The notes under the pieces: generated by a model | Told to the model about the DNA's origin: nothing | The model's input: the letters and a program-made list of their open reading frames with translations, nothing else | Databases searched by the model: none | Shown here: positions 34,220 to 44,051 of the stretch, piece after piece | Numbering within the stretch: position 1 is the first letter of the stretch | Layout: each line of letters starts with the position of its first letter | Translations under genes and position numbers: made by a program | From: Apoderus coryli | Taxonomy: Eukaryota; Arthropoda; Insecta; Coleoptera; Attelabidae | Length of the DNA stretch: 64,000 nt | Direction: 5' to 3' | Assembly (NCBI GenBank): GCA_911728435.2 | Contig: OU452211.1 | Span: forward strand, 14,428,428-14,492,427

Positions 34220-34457
34220 AGTTAAGAACGCATTCCTGTACACATAGACAACTATTCTGCTTATTCAGCCAGTACTTATATTACAGATAATATGATGTTA
34301 TAAATACAAGTACATCTCTATTGTAATCGTCTTTTATGCTTTTTCTCACGTTAAGTGAAACATTTATTTTGTAAAGATTAAATATAATAAAAGAACCTGT
34401 GTTCAAACTTTGATTTTCCTTTTTAAAAAGTTCTTCCGAAGAACCAAAAACATAACT
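34220..34457 (+). repeat. ERV-A 3' LTR
   Basis: 238 bp, no difference seen from 18946-19183; preceded by GGCCGGAGG and followed by AGCG. Confidence 0.94.
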
Positions 34458-35525
34458 AGCGGTACAACTTTTTTTTGTAGCGACAGTCTAAACGGTGTTG
34501 ATTGATACGATCCTTGATATAATTTTTCGTTTGACCAATGTATTTACCTGAACATTGTGTACAAGGTATTTGGTATATAACATCACACATATGTTCCTTC
34601 TTTGGTCTGTCTTTAAGTTTACTGAACAAGGATCGTGTCGTTTTCTTGTAATACGGGGCAATGGACACTAAATCTGACTTTAATATATGTTGTTAAGTCT
34701 ATGGAAAACACCCGGTATATATATCAGTGGTAACCTGATCAATGGTAGCATGTTTTGATTGTCATTCTGTACTGATCTATCTCGGATCCGGTGTTCATTG
34801 AAGATCTTGTTCAACAAATTCACAGGATAGCCATTATTTGTTAGGAGACCCTTTAAGATTGTCAGATTGTTTTCTATCAAAGTGGAATGACATAGCCTTT
34901 TGACTCTCGTTAACATGGATTTAACCAAACCTATCTTATGTGTGTTTGCATGGTTAGAAAAGTAGTTTAGACATCGCCCCGATGATACAGCTTTCATGTA
35001 CCACTCCGTAACTAAATCACCAGCGTCTCGACGATGAATCATAATATCTAGAAATGGAATCCTGCCCTCACTCTCAAATTCACAAGTAAACTGTAGATCC
35101 AGATGGTAATTGTTAAAAACAGTCAAAATGTCATTCAACTGACTGGGATCAACGCACGCCAAAATATCATCAACGTACAATTTGATAAACTGCACCGTAC
35201 TTTTGAGTTCAGTTAAAACAGTAGCAATCAAATCGGTCATGATCAATTCTGCAAAAACCGGTGAAGAGGGAGACCCCATAGGTGCGCCTCTGATTTGTTT
35301 GTAGTAATTACCCTCATATACGCAATAACTTGCATCAAAGATGAAATCGACCAACTTGAGAAAGCTGGCTAGAGATAACTGTGTATGAGTCTCTATGACC
35401 GCCCAACGTCTTTTTATAGAATCAATAACTGAAGACTTAGGAACATTTGTTTTTGCAGAATTGATCATGACCGATTTGATTGCTACTGTTTTAACTGAAC
35501 TCAAAAGTACGGTGCAGTTTATCAA
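34458..35525 (-). pseudogene. Left arm of palindromic PLE-1, proximal part: GIY-YIG endonuclease and RT
   Basis: Minus-strand Penelope-like coding sequence. RT frame 34680-35525 has the PLE blocks RGAPMGSPSSPVFAEL, KLYVDDILACVDP and GRIPFLDIMIHR. The endonuclease frame 34456-34668 has IPCTQCSGKYIGQTKNYI, the GIY-YIG type with the PLE cysteine pair, and continues across the ERV-A insertion into 18945-18775. An extra AT near 34684 creates a stop between RT and endonuclease. The N-terminal third of the protein is missing, and the frame runs antisense into the right arm beyond about 35447, so residues upstream of QLSLASFLKLVDF are partly artefact. Confidence 0.85.
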
Positions 35526-36012
35526 ATTGTACGTTGATGATATTTTGGCGTGCGTTGATCCCAGTCAGTTGAATGACATTTTGACTGTTTTTAACAATTA
35601 CCATCTGGATCTACAGTTTACTTGTGAATTTGAGAGTGAGGGCAGGATTCCATTTCTAGATATTATGATTCATCGTCGAGACGCTGATGATTTAGTTACG
35701 GAGTGGTACATGAAAGCTGTATCATCGGGGCGATGTCTAAACTACTTTTCTAACCATGCAAACACACATAAGATAGGTTTGGTTAAATCCATGTTAACGA
35801 GAGTCAAAAGGCTATGTCATTCCACTTTGATAGAAAACAATCTGACAATCTTAAAGGGTCTCCTAACAAATAATGGCTATCCTGTGAATTTGTTGAACAA
35901 GATCTTCAATGAACACCGGATCCGAGATAGATCAGTACAGAGTGACAATCAAAACATGTTACCATTGATCAGGTTACCACTGATATATATATATACCGGG
36001 TGTTTTCCATAG
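35448..36012 (+). pseudogene. PLE-1 right arm RT fragment
   Basis: RT frame with FAELIMTDLIATVLTELKST, KLYVDDILACVDP and GRIPFLDIMIHR. A longer AT run at 35985-35997 than in the left arm shifts the frame, so it ends in a spurious tail. The two arms carry different dinucleotide length changes, so neither is intact. Confidence 0.85.
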
Positions 36013-36040
36013 ACTTAACAACATATTAAAGTCAGATTTA

Positions 36041-36442
36041 GTGTCCATTGCCCCGTATTACAAGAAAACGACACGATCCTTGTTCAGTAAACTTAAAGAC
36101 AGACCAAAGAAGGAACATATGTGTGATGTTATATACCAAATACCTTGTACACAATGTTCAGGTAAATACATTGGTCAAACGAAAAATTATATCAAGGATT
36201 GTATCAATCAACACCGTTTAGACTGTCGCTACAAAAAAAGTTGTACCGCTCTTTCTGAACATCATAGTGATACGGGCCACTTATTTGATTTTGAAAACTA
36301 TGTGATATTGGGCATTGAACACAAAGAAAGATCGAGACTCTTCAAGGAAATGGTGTACATCAATAAGGAGCCTGATGCCATTAATAATCAGAGAGACATT
36401 AACGGTTTGAGTGTCATTTACACTCACTTAATTAAAACATAA
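36041..36442 (+). pseudogene. PLE-1 right arm GIY-YIG endonuclease fragment
   Basis: 133 codons with KKEHMCDVIYQIPCTQC, GKYIGQTKNYIKD and the downstream His/Glu region (SEHHSDTGHLFDFENY; FKEMVYINKEPDAINNQRD), as in PLE endonucleases. It shows in one piece what ERV-A splits in the left arm. The Arg found after KNYIKD in the left arm is Cys here. Confidence 0.87.
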
Positions 36443-36794
36443 CAAAATGGTTGACCTACGCCTATGAGTTACTTTAGTTCTTTTTATGATATCTATTTTA
36501 TCTACTTACTTTTTTATGATCTGTGTGGTGAGAGAATTCCCATCTCTCATTGACACTGTGAATATTAATTTTATTATATTTTGTTCTATTTAGCTGTTAT
36601 AGGTTCGAAAACAATGTTAATATTTTTAGGGAATTTGACCAGATTTTCTATGGTAGGTATTAGACTCTGTGTCAATATAATCTAATTTTTTAAAATGTTA
36701 TGTTAGTCTGTTTGGTCATCGTCCTTTTGTTGAGTGTTTTTATTTATATAACTTTATAACTTTTACTTTATTGAGGTTTTGTGTTTTTTGTAGC

Positions 36795-36830
36795 CTGATG
36801 ATGTGCATATATTGCACGAAACGTTGCAAT
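36795..36830 (+). ncRNA. Hammerhead-ribozyme-like motif in PLE-1 3' region
   Basis: CTGATGA (36795-36801), a 5-bp stem GTGCA/TGCAC around TATAT, then GAAACG. This is the conserved order of a hammerhead core (CUGAUGA, stem II, GAAA), and hammerheads are known in PLEs. Against it: one unpaired base between CTGATGA and the stem, and no convincing cleavage triplet with stem III in the following TTGCAATA. The call is tentative. Confidence 0.4.
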
Positions 36831-36896
36831 AGTATTTAAAATTCAGAAATACTGAGTTTAGATTTTGTCCCAATACCCAAGAAAACTTGATAAATT

Positions 36897-37448
36897 GAAA
36901 CAAAGTGGGATGATAGTTTGATAATTGATTTTATAATTATATTATGCTAATACCTATGTATGCATTTTTCATTTTAGAAGCAGCCAAATTGAACTTTCCC
37001 GTGCACCAGAAAAATGATTTGCAAGCATTATTTATGTATTAGATTTATAATTTATTGATTTTTTAAATTAATTAAAATTCCCTATCGTAAGCGGTTAAGA
37101 AGCAGTCAAAATTTAAGCATAATTCTGTATTTTATTCTTCTTAATATATTATAAACGAATTATTTGTTCCTTAATTTAACTTTCTATTTGTTATTAAAAA
37201 AAATGTTCCTATATTTAGAATAAATTACATATTTATAGACAATTTGTTATCTTACATTTTACACTAGTGATGATTCTAGAACATTTTGTTATAATTATAT
37301 ACAACAAAAAATGTAAAGTGTTTTTACCCTAATAAAATAACGGACAAAGTTCGGTGCTAAAAGTATGTCTCCAATATCCTAAATCGTTAAATCAAAAAGT
37401 TGGATTGTTGGTTGTAAATATATTAAAAACAAATCAAAAATCCGTTTG
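36897..37448. other. Intergenic stretch, no gene seen
   Basis: AT-rich, no ORF or repeat boundary recognised between PLE-1 and the Helitron-like element. Confidence 0.5.
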
Positions 37449-37574
37449 TTAGCTCTCCATATCATATATGTATATATGGAGACTATTAGTTTCATGAAAA
37501 AAAAATTTTTTTTAATTTCACCGGAAATACTTGTTTTTGGTCATTTTATACATAAATAAGTAGTTTTAAAAAAA

Positions 37575-37604
<30 letters not shown>
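37575..37604 (+). repeat. (TCTG)n microsatellite
   Basis: Seven to eight uninterrupted TCTG/TGTC units near the left end of the Helitron-like element. Confidence 0.95.
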
Positions 37605-37605
<1 letters not shown>

Positions 37606-38018
37606 ATGCACGATAACGCAAAAACCGCTTAACAGATTTTAACCAAATTTGGTACAAAAATACTATTGGACATGGCAAGGAGCTGATTAGATTTTGGGAA
37701 ACATTGAGCGTAGGCAAAGGGTTTAAAAGAGGGTTCAAAAATTAAAAAAATTCATAGTTCTTAAACTTATCCGAAATACTGAATAATTTTTTACGCATTT
37801 AATTGAATATAGCCTAAAATATTGACCATAAAATATTAGACCACATTGGCGTTCGAAAATAGTGTAAAATGGGGTAAAAAAGGTTAAAAAAAACGTATTT
37901 CTTAAAAATAGCAGAAATATTAACTAGTTATTTATAGTTTTGATAGAATATAACCTATAAAATGTGTGATGAATAACTTACTTTCATAGGAGTTCGTAAA
38001 TAGTGGAAAAGGGGTCAA

Positions 38019-40072
38019 AGATTCTAGGAATCTTTGGCGGAATTTGACTGGTTGGGGGATTTCCACGAAGGGCAACCAACCTAACGTTTTGTCTGAGGAA
38101 TTGTTCGATTCAGGTGATATTAATAATTATTTTATAAATGTAACTGGTCAGGAGCGTGTCGATCAGGAGTTGATTACATTTTATCGCAATAATTCTTATA
38201 ACGGTAACAGGTTCCGTTTTCACGACGTGTCTGTTCATGACATACATAGAAGCCTTGGTCTGCTGAGGTCTGAATCTTGTGGTGTTGACGGTATAAATGC
38301 CAGAATGTTAAATTTGATAATTCCTTATTGTGTTGAGGTTATTCGGGATTTGTTTAATGACTCCATGCATTCTGGTATATTCCCTGAAACATGGAAATTT
38401 GCTTGCGTCATACCTATTCCGAAAGTGTCTTCTCCCTCTGGCTTCAATGATCTTCGACCAATCAGCCTGCTTCCGGCTTTATCCAAAATTTTTGAGCGAC
38501 TTGTAAGTTTTCAAATAAAACAATACTTGTCCGATAATAGTGTTTTGCCCTCATTACAGTCAGGTTTTCGTGAAAAACATTCTACAACAACCGCATTACT
38601 TAAAGTGACGAATGATATTGCTTGTGCTATGGACAACTCGAGATCGACCATATTGGTTTTGCTTGATCAAAGTAAGGCATTTGATCTTGTCGATTTTGAG
38701 CTTTTACTTAGTAAGCTTTCCTTCTTGGGTTTTGATGATGGCGCGCTGAAATGGTTTTTCAGCTATCTTCTTGACAGAAAGCAGTGTGTTAGGATCGGTT
38801 CAAATTACTCTGACTTCAAACTTTTAAAAAGCGGAGTACCACAAGGCAGTATCCTTGGCCCTCTACTGTTCTCTATATTTTCTTTTGATATGCCTTTGAG
38901 TTTGAGTCACTCTCATTTTCACATGTATGCTGACGATGTTCAAGTATATGCGCACTGCCGTCTGGAAGACTTTGAGCAAGTGTTGGGACTTATTAACAAG
39001 GATTTGAATAGCTTGTCTTTGTGGTGTCAACGTAACGGTCTGAGATTGAATCCTGACAAGACGGTGGCCATGTGCATTGGATCAGAGCGACAAACAAAAC
39101 TAATGCGTGAAATTGGACAAATTAAATTAAGTGACACTGGTATACCTTGGAAAGATAAAGCTAAAAATCTGGGAGTCATTATAGATCACAAATTAAGCTT
39201 TGATGAACATTGTAATTTTGTATACAAAAACTCTTTCTATAAACTTAAATCGATGTATCATTTGAAAAAGTTCCTTTGTGAGGGCACGAAATTAAATTTA
39301 ATAAAATCTTTAGTTTATCCACATGTCACATATTGTTCTCAGGTTTACTATTACTTTTTGCCGGAATATAATAGGCTTAAGATCCAGCGAATACAGAACG
39401 CATGTGTTCGATTTGTGTGCAAGGTTCCATATGCTTCTCACATAACACCGTTTTTGGTTCATTTGAGAGAACCAAAAATTGAGATAAGAATAAAATATCA
39501 ATTCGCTATGCTAATCTACAAAATTTTAAATAGTGAAACTCCACAATATCTTCACAGTTTTTTGCTACGGGGTTCTAATTTACATGACAGAGAATTGCGT
39601 TTCAATTACTTTTCTATTCCATTACATAGAAGTTCACATTTCGAAGGCTCTTTCTCTTATAGGGGCGCGAAAATTATGAATCAATACGTGGATATTCTCC
39701 AGTTGTCTCCTTACTCGTTCAAGAGAGAGCTTAGGCAAAGATTAATGTTGTCATAACATATTACATTATACCTATGCATTATGTATTTATTTATGTATTT
39801 CTTTGGAGTAGTTCTAAGTTGTTATAAATCTAAAATTTCTTTTTTTTCTAATTAAGAATCAATCTATTTTTTTTTCATACTTTGTAATCTGCAGCTGCAT
39901 TTAGTGTTTAATGCTACTTATTATTGTTTTTTATATATATATTTTATTATTGTTTTTTTTCCTATTGGGCGAGAGTGTAAGAGTGGCTTAATAGCCAAAT
40001 CTCATGCCCTTTGTTGTAATAATTTTTGTAAATTATTATACACAATAAATCACTTTATTATTATTATTATTA
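38019..40072 (+). mobile_element. 5'-truncated LINE (CR1/Jockey group), inserted in the Helitron-like repeat
   Basis: Lies where the repeat unit is interrupted: the unit sequence stops near GGGGTCAAAG and resumes after a (TTA)n tail at 40053-40070. It contains the RT ORF and a ~310-bp 3' UTR ending in AATAAATCACTT(TTA)n. The endonuclease and ORF1 are missing, the usual result of incomplete reverse transcription. Same family as the fragment at 4010-4980. Confidence 0.82.
38044..39756 (+). CDS. LINE reverse transcriptase (5'-truncated ORF2)
   Basis: 570 codons. RT blocks in order: VDGINARMLN, ETWKFACVIPIPK, DLRPISLLPALSKI, LQSGFREKHST, LVLLDQSKAFDLVD, LKSGVPQGSILGPLLFSIF, HMYADDVQVYAH (catalytic YADD) and GLRLNPDKTVAMCIG. 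The C-terminal thumb and the region with NACVRFVCKV follow. The frame is open to its natural stop, so the copy is young, but without endonuclease it cannot move alone. The first codon given is only where the open frame begins. Confidence 0.92.
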   Translation: MTGWGISTKGNQPNVLSEELFDSGDINNYFINVTGQERVDQELITFYRNNSYNGNRFRFHDVSVHDIHRSLGLLRSESCGVDGINARMLNLIIPYCVEVIRDLFNDSMHSGIFPETWKFACVIPIPKVSSPSGFNDLRPISLLPALSKIFERLVSFQIKQYLSDNSVLPSLQSGFREKHSTTTALLKVTNDIACAMDNSRSTILVLLDQSKAFDLVDFELLLSKLSFLGFDDGALKWFFSYLLDRKQCVRIGSNYSDFKLLKSGVPQGSILGPLLFSIFSFDMPLSLSHSHFHMYADDVQVYAHCRLEDFEQVLGLINKDLNSLSLWCQRNGLRLNPDKTVAMCIGSERQTKLMREIGQIKLSDTGIPWKDKAKNLGVIIDHKLSFDEHCNFVYKNSFYKLKSMYHLKKFLCEGTKLNLIKSLVYPHVTYCSQVYYYFLPEYNRLKIQRIQNACVRFVCKVPYASHITPFLVHLREPKIEIRIKYQFAMLIYKILNSETPQYLHSFLLRGSNLHDRELRFNYFSIPLHRSSHFEGSFSYRGAKIMNQYVDILQLSPYSFKRELRQRLMLS

Positions 40073-40312
40073 AAACATAAAAAATATATATTTCCTAAAC
40101 TTATTCGAAATATGGAATAATTTTTCATAGTTGTGATACAATATAAGCTAAAAAATATTCCATAAAAGAATTGGTTCACACAGGCGTTCGAAAATAGTTT
40201 AAAAAAAGGGTCAAAAACGAAAAAAAAATGTTTCTCACATATACCAGAAAAATTGGCTAATTATATATAGCTTTGTGAAAATTCTATAAAAGGGTCAGAA
40301 AAAATTTGTATC

Positions 40313-41460
40313 CGTGATAACTCAAAAACCACTTAACGGATTTTAACCACATTTGGTACGAAAATACTACAGGATATTTATAGGTGGTGCTTAACATTGA
40401 GCGTAGGCAAGGGGTTTAAAAGAGGGTTCAAAAATTTAAAAAATCATAGTTCTTAAACTTATCCGAAATAATTAATAATTTTTTATAGGTGTGATAGAAT
40501 ATAACCTAAAAAATGTTACATAAAAGAATTAGTTCACACAGGCGTTCGAAAATAGTGTTAAAAAAGGGTCAAAACGAAAAAAAAATGTTTCCCAAATATA
40601 CCAGAAAAATTGGCTAATTATATATAGCTTTGATATAAGATAACCTAAAAAATGCAGCATAAAATTTTTATTTACATAGGCGTTCGTAAATAGTAGAAAA
40701 AGGGGTAAAATAAAAAAAATTAAAATGTAAACATTTTTATATTTAACTAGTTGAGTTGGTGTTAAAAATACACGACAAAAATTAATGTTCCATAGGCGTC
40801 CGTGAAAATTCTATAAAAGGGTCAGAAAAAATTTGTATCCGTGATAACTCAAAAACCACTTAACGGATTTTAACCACATTTGGTACGAAAATACTACAGG
40901 CTATTTCTAGGTGGTGATTAACATTGAGCGTAGGCAAGGGGTTTAAAAGAGGGTTCAAAAATTAAAAAAATTATAGTTCTTAAACTTATCCGAAATATTG
41001 AATAATTTTTTATAGGTGTGATAGAATATAACCTAAAAAATGTTACATAAAAGAATTAGTTCACACAGGCGTTCGAAAATAGTCTTAAAAAAAGAGTCAA
41101 AAACGAAAAAAAAATGTTTCCCAAATATACCAGAAAAATTGGCTAATTATATATAGCTTTCATATAAGATAACCTAAAAAATGCAGCATAAAATTTTATT
41201 AATTATTTGTATTTACATAGGCGTTCGTAAATAGTAAAAAAAGGGGTAAAATGAAAAAAAAATTAAAATGTAAAAAAATTTATATTTAACTAGTTGAATT
41301 GGTGTTAAAAATACACGACAAAAATTAATGATCCATAGGCGTCCGTGAAACTTTTATAAAAGGGTCAGGAAAAAATTGTATCCGTGATAACTCAAAAACC
41401 ACTTAACGGATAACCTACAACATGCAGCATAACAATTTTGTTTACATAGGCGTTCGTAAA
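40313..41460 (+). repeat. Tandem ~530-bp repeats with shorter internal repeats
   Basis: Units start at GTGATAACTCAAAAACCACTTA (40313, 40841, 41382; spacing about 528 and 541 bp). Inside each, a shorter motif (ACCTAAAAAATG, then CATAGGCGTTCG or CACAGGCGTTCG, then AAATAGT and AAAAGGGGT) recurs at about 110-150 bp, giving a two-level repeat. Copies are similar but not identical; the last is shortened. Confidence 0.8.
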
Positions 41461-41731
41461 TAGTAGAAAAGGGGGCAAAATAAATTTTATAATAAAACTA
41501 AAAAAAAATCAATTCTTTTGCGTACAAGAATTTGGCCTAGATCTGAAATATAAAATATCTGCGTATAAATAGTGCCTCCAAAGAGAAGAAAAAGGCACAA
41601 AACCCGATACAAAAAAAATAGCTGATGTCTAAAACAAAACAAAAATTTAGATAAATGACAAAAAGGTCATAAAATTATTACTTTTACACTTAAATATGGA
41701 GAGCTATTCGTGCCTCGAGGGCAACAGCTAG

Positions 41732-42070
41732 TTTTTTTGTGTTATTCAATATTTTTGTATAAAATATTGTCAAAAAGAAATTACAAAATTATTCAACGTA
41801 AGTTTCGGCGACAGAAAGCGTTCGTCGAAACGTGCATTATTGTATCGTATAAATTTGTAAGTTATATTTGACCACAATATTTAATATTAAAAAACACCAA
41901 GAACCCCCAAATGTTTATATTTTTTGGTTTAACTATTTAACAAAAAGGGCATTATGTTTTCATCAAACTTTTGTACCAACCCAACAATGGAAATCTGGTA
42001 GTTTGATTGATTTATTCCATACATTTTATCAAAGTATATTTCACGTTACAAAAATATATGAAAGCCACAT
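41732..42070. other. Intergenic stretch with a PLE-like terminal motif
   Basis: No gene. Around 41800-41845 the sequence GGCGACAGAAAGCGTTCGTCGAAACG has a stem (CGAC/GTCG) followed by GAAACG and TGCATTATTG, like the ends of the PLEs in this window. It may be a fragment of a third PLE family. Confidence 0.3.
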
Positions 42071-42167
42071 TAAATAACGTGAAATCAAACGTTATTTAAA
42101 CGTTTCTAAAATGCGTAATTAATACGATTACACAAAAGCTACTAATTAACGTTTGTGTAATCGTATT
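42071..42167. repeat. Two adjacent perfect palindromes
   Basis: TAAATAACGT (42071-42080) pairs with ACGTTATTTA (42089-42098) across 8 nt. AATACGATTACACAAA (42121-42136) pairs with its exact complement at 42152-42167 across 15 nt. They lie just upstream of the LINE ORF1 below. Confidence 0.85.
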
Positions 42168-42206
42168 ATTAACGTATTTTAAGTAAGAAGCCTTAAACAA
42201 GAAAAT

Positions 42207-42785
42207 GTGAAAAATAAAAATCAACTACCTAAAAATTCTGAAATAAATGTAAACAAACCAGAAATCCGTGTAGAGATACAGGAATCTAACAAAGTGTCAA
42301 CAAATAAAACTGAACAGAATCAGAATTTACAGGTACCTTCTTTCCAACAATATGATGAACAGAACACTGTACTACATACTGAAAAAGATAACGACGGATT
42401 TAAGACGGTATTTCGCAAAAAAAAGTTTTCTGCAAAGAAACCACCTGTCGTTGGTCAAAAACATACAGAAAACAGTAAATTTACCGGACTGAATAAAAAA
42501 GTATGGCTTTTTTGTAAAGCAGGACAACATACAGATGAAAAGGATATACTCGAATATATAAAATCTCAGCTGCCAGTGGCGGAGATACTATGCGATAAAT
42601 TGAATATCTCCAAAACTATATACCCTTGTTTCAGAATAGCAGCACCATTAAAATTTAAAGAAAAACTAAATGATCCTGCGTTTTGGCCAGATGGAGTAGA
42701 AATCAGAAGATACAATTTTAGAGCAGTTAAGCCAGATGGGAACAAGGATAAACCAACAAATAGCGGAAATAATTTTTTAGCATAA
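42207..42785 (+). CDS. LINE ORF1 protein, 5'-incomplete
   Basis: 192 codons of a non-LTR ORF1. The N-terminal part is Asn/Lys/Glu-rich and disordered. The conserved C-terminal domain (VWLFCKAGQHTDEKDILEYI, FRIAAPLKFKEKL, PAFWPDGVEIRRYNF) is the esterase-free RNA-binding type found before CR1/Jockey-group ORF2. The frame begins at a GTG, so the true start is upstream or lost. It is followed after 62 bp by the ORF2 endonuclease. Confidence 0.75.
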   Translation: MKNKNQLPKNSEINVNKPEIRVEIQESNKVSTNKTEQNQNLQVPSFQQYDEQNTVLHTEKDNDGFKTVFRKKKFSAKKPPVVGQKHTENSKFTGLNKKVWLFCKAGQHTDEKDILEYIKSQLPVAEILCDKLNISKTIYPCFRIAAPLKFKEKLNDPAFWPDGVEIRRYNFRAVKPDGNKDKPTNSGNNFLA

Positions 42786-42847
42786 GTGACCTTCTGCTAA
42801 ACAATACACCCACCCTCCCAAACAGCAATCCCCCAATACTATTTAAA

Positions 42848-43918
42848 GTGATGAACCAAAATGTACAATCAATTGGAAACAGCATAGACAAATTGGAACA
42901 TTTTCTATCAAATAACCCGTGTGATGTAGTTACTATTACAGAACATTGGAAATCCTCTGAACAAATAACAGCATATAAGATGCGCGGTTTCAGGATAGTG
43001 GCAGATCATTGTAGATCCAGTGGTCTTCATGGTGGTGTCGCGATATACTGTCAAAATGATATACGTGTCAATAAACTTGAAAATATTAACAAACTAAGTG
43101 AAAATTATAATTTTGAATGCCAAGCTGTAAAGGTACAGAAACTAAATTTTAAGTGTAATATTGCAGTGATATATAGGTCACCCGATTCCGATATAAATAG
43201 ATTTTATGAAAAAATGTATGAACTCATAGAAGAATTGTTTGAGCTGAATGAAATATTTTTTATTGCTGGAGATTTCAATGTCGATTTTAAAAATTTAAAG
43301 TGTAATAATACTAGTGTTATGCTTTCTCTATTACAGTCATTCAACATTTTTACTTTAGTAAACGAGTACACTCGTGTCACACCTGTATCAAAGACCTGCA
43401 TAGACAATATCCTAACAAATTGTAATATATATGAATATAAAATGAAAATAATTAATTTACATTTATCCGATCACATGGGTCAAACAATTGAATTTCGAAT
43501 AAATAATATTAATAGATACGCTGCTGAAGTCAGAAACTTTAGTGATAAAAATGTTAATATTTTTATACAGGAACTTAAACGAATAAATTGGGTAAATCTA
43601 TATGAAATATCATCTGAAAGTGTGAATGAACAATGGAATTTCTTCCTAAATACATTTTTATATATTTTTAATAAATCTTTCCCATTAAAAGCTTGTAAAA
43701 CAAATAAAAAGAATAATCATATAAATACACCCGAAATTGAAAAATGTAGGAAGAATCTTAGTACATTATCTATGCTTATGCAATTCAATGTACAGTGCTT
43801 GGGCGACTATAATAGAGAAAAGCGGCGTGTAAAAGACTGTCGTATAGCCTTTATGTCTAAATATAGTATGTATTTTAAAGACTTATTCGATATTGGCAAA
43901 TATTTTATTTATCACTGA
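42848..43918 (+). pseudogene. LINE ORF2 endonuclease domain, truncated at BEL-2
   Basis: Apurinic-type endonuclease: MNQNVQSIGNSIDKLE, ITEHWKS, GGVAIYC, VIYRSPDSD, FFIAGDFNVDFKN, CIDNILTN and LSDHMGQTIEF. These carry the catalytic Glu, Asp/Asn and the SDH motif. About 120 linker residues follow and then the frame ends where BEL-2 sequence begins, before any RT. The missing RT is expected on the far side of BEL-2, beyond the window. It was probably an intact LINE before that insertion. Confidence 0.85.
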
Positions 43919-44028
43919 CTTTTCATATATATTAACTGACATGACATTTTTTATATTCCCACAATAACAATGTAACAATACATTAACATACAGGGACTAA
44001 ACTATTATTATTAACTAAATATTTAACA
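43916..44028 (-). repeat. Putative BEL-2 3' LTR (short or partial)
   Basis: Between the LINE and the BEL-2 stop. On the minus strand a purine tract (44043-44029, GAGTGGTGGAAGAAA) is followed by TGTTAAATATTTAG, which starts like the BEL-1 LTR (TGTTAAAGAATTT). The segment reaches TGACTTTT/AAAAGTCA near 43916. Only ~113 bp are available, short for a Bel LTR. The other LTR is out of the window, so it cannot be verified. Confidence 0.4.
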
Positions 44029-44051
44029 TTTCTTCCACCACTCGACAAATT

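Larger units (their letters stand above)
18946..34457 (+). mobile_element. Errantivirus-like Ty3/gypsy element ERV-A (split by ERV-B)
   Basis: Bounded by LTRs at 18946-19183 and 34220-34457 that appear identical by eye, and by a 4-bp target duplication AGCG (18942-18945 and 34458-34461). LTR ends are AGTTA...ATAACT, as in errantiviruses, and the primer-binding site is TGGCGCAGTCGGTAGGA. Order: leader, gag, pol in -1 frame, env, polypurine tract GGCCGGAGG. The only major lesion is the 7.65-kb ERV-B insertion in pol. Without ERV-B the element would be about 7.9 kb. Confidence 0.95.
35448..36896 (+). mobile_element. Right arm of palindromic PLE-1
   Basis: Plus-strand PLE copy that is the reverse complement of the left arm. 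It begins in RT at FAELIMTDL (35448), so it is shorter at its 5' end than the left arm by about 180 bp, and that unique piece forms the centre of the palindrome. It ends at 36896, where similarity to the left arm (18296) stops. Confidence 0.88.
37449..41731 (+). mobile_element. Helitron/Helentron-like non-autonomous element with internal ~530-bp repeats
   Basis: AGCTCTCCATAT at 37451-37462 and its reverse complement at 41694-41705 form 12-bp subterminal inverted repeats. The right end has an 8-bp palindrome CCTCGAGG (41713-41720) followed by AACAG and CTAG then T, the terminal pattern of rolling-circle elements. Inside is a TCTG microsatellite (about 37575-37604) and a repeat unit starting with (C/G)GATAAC(G/T)CAAAAACC at 37611, 40313, 40841 and 41382. 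No Rep/helicase ORF exists, so it would move in trans. A LINE (about 38019-40072) sits in the first unit. Confidence 0.6.

Noticed and set aside
37611..41460. CRISPR array
   Set aside because: The repeats are long, diverged and AT-rich without spacers; this is a eukaryotic TE-derived tandem repeat.
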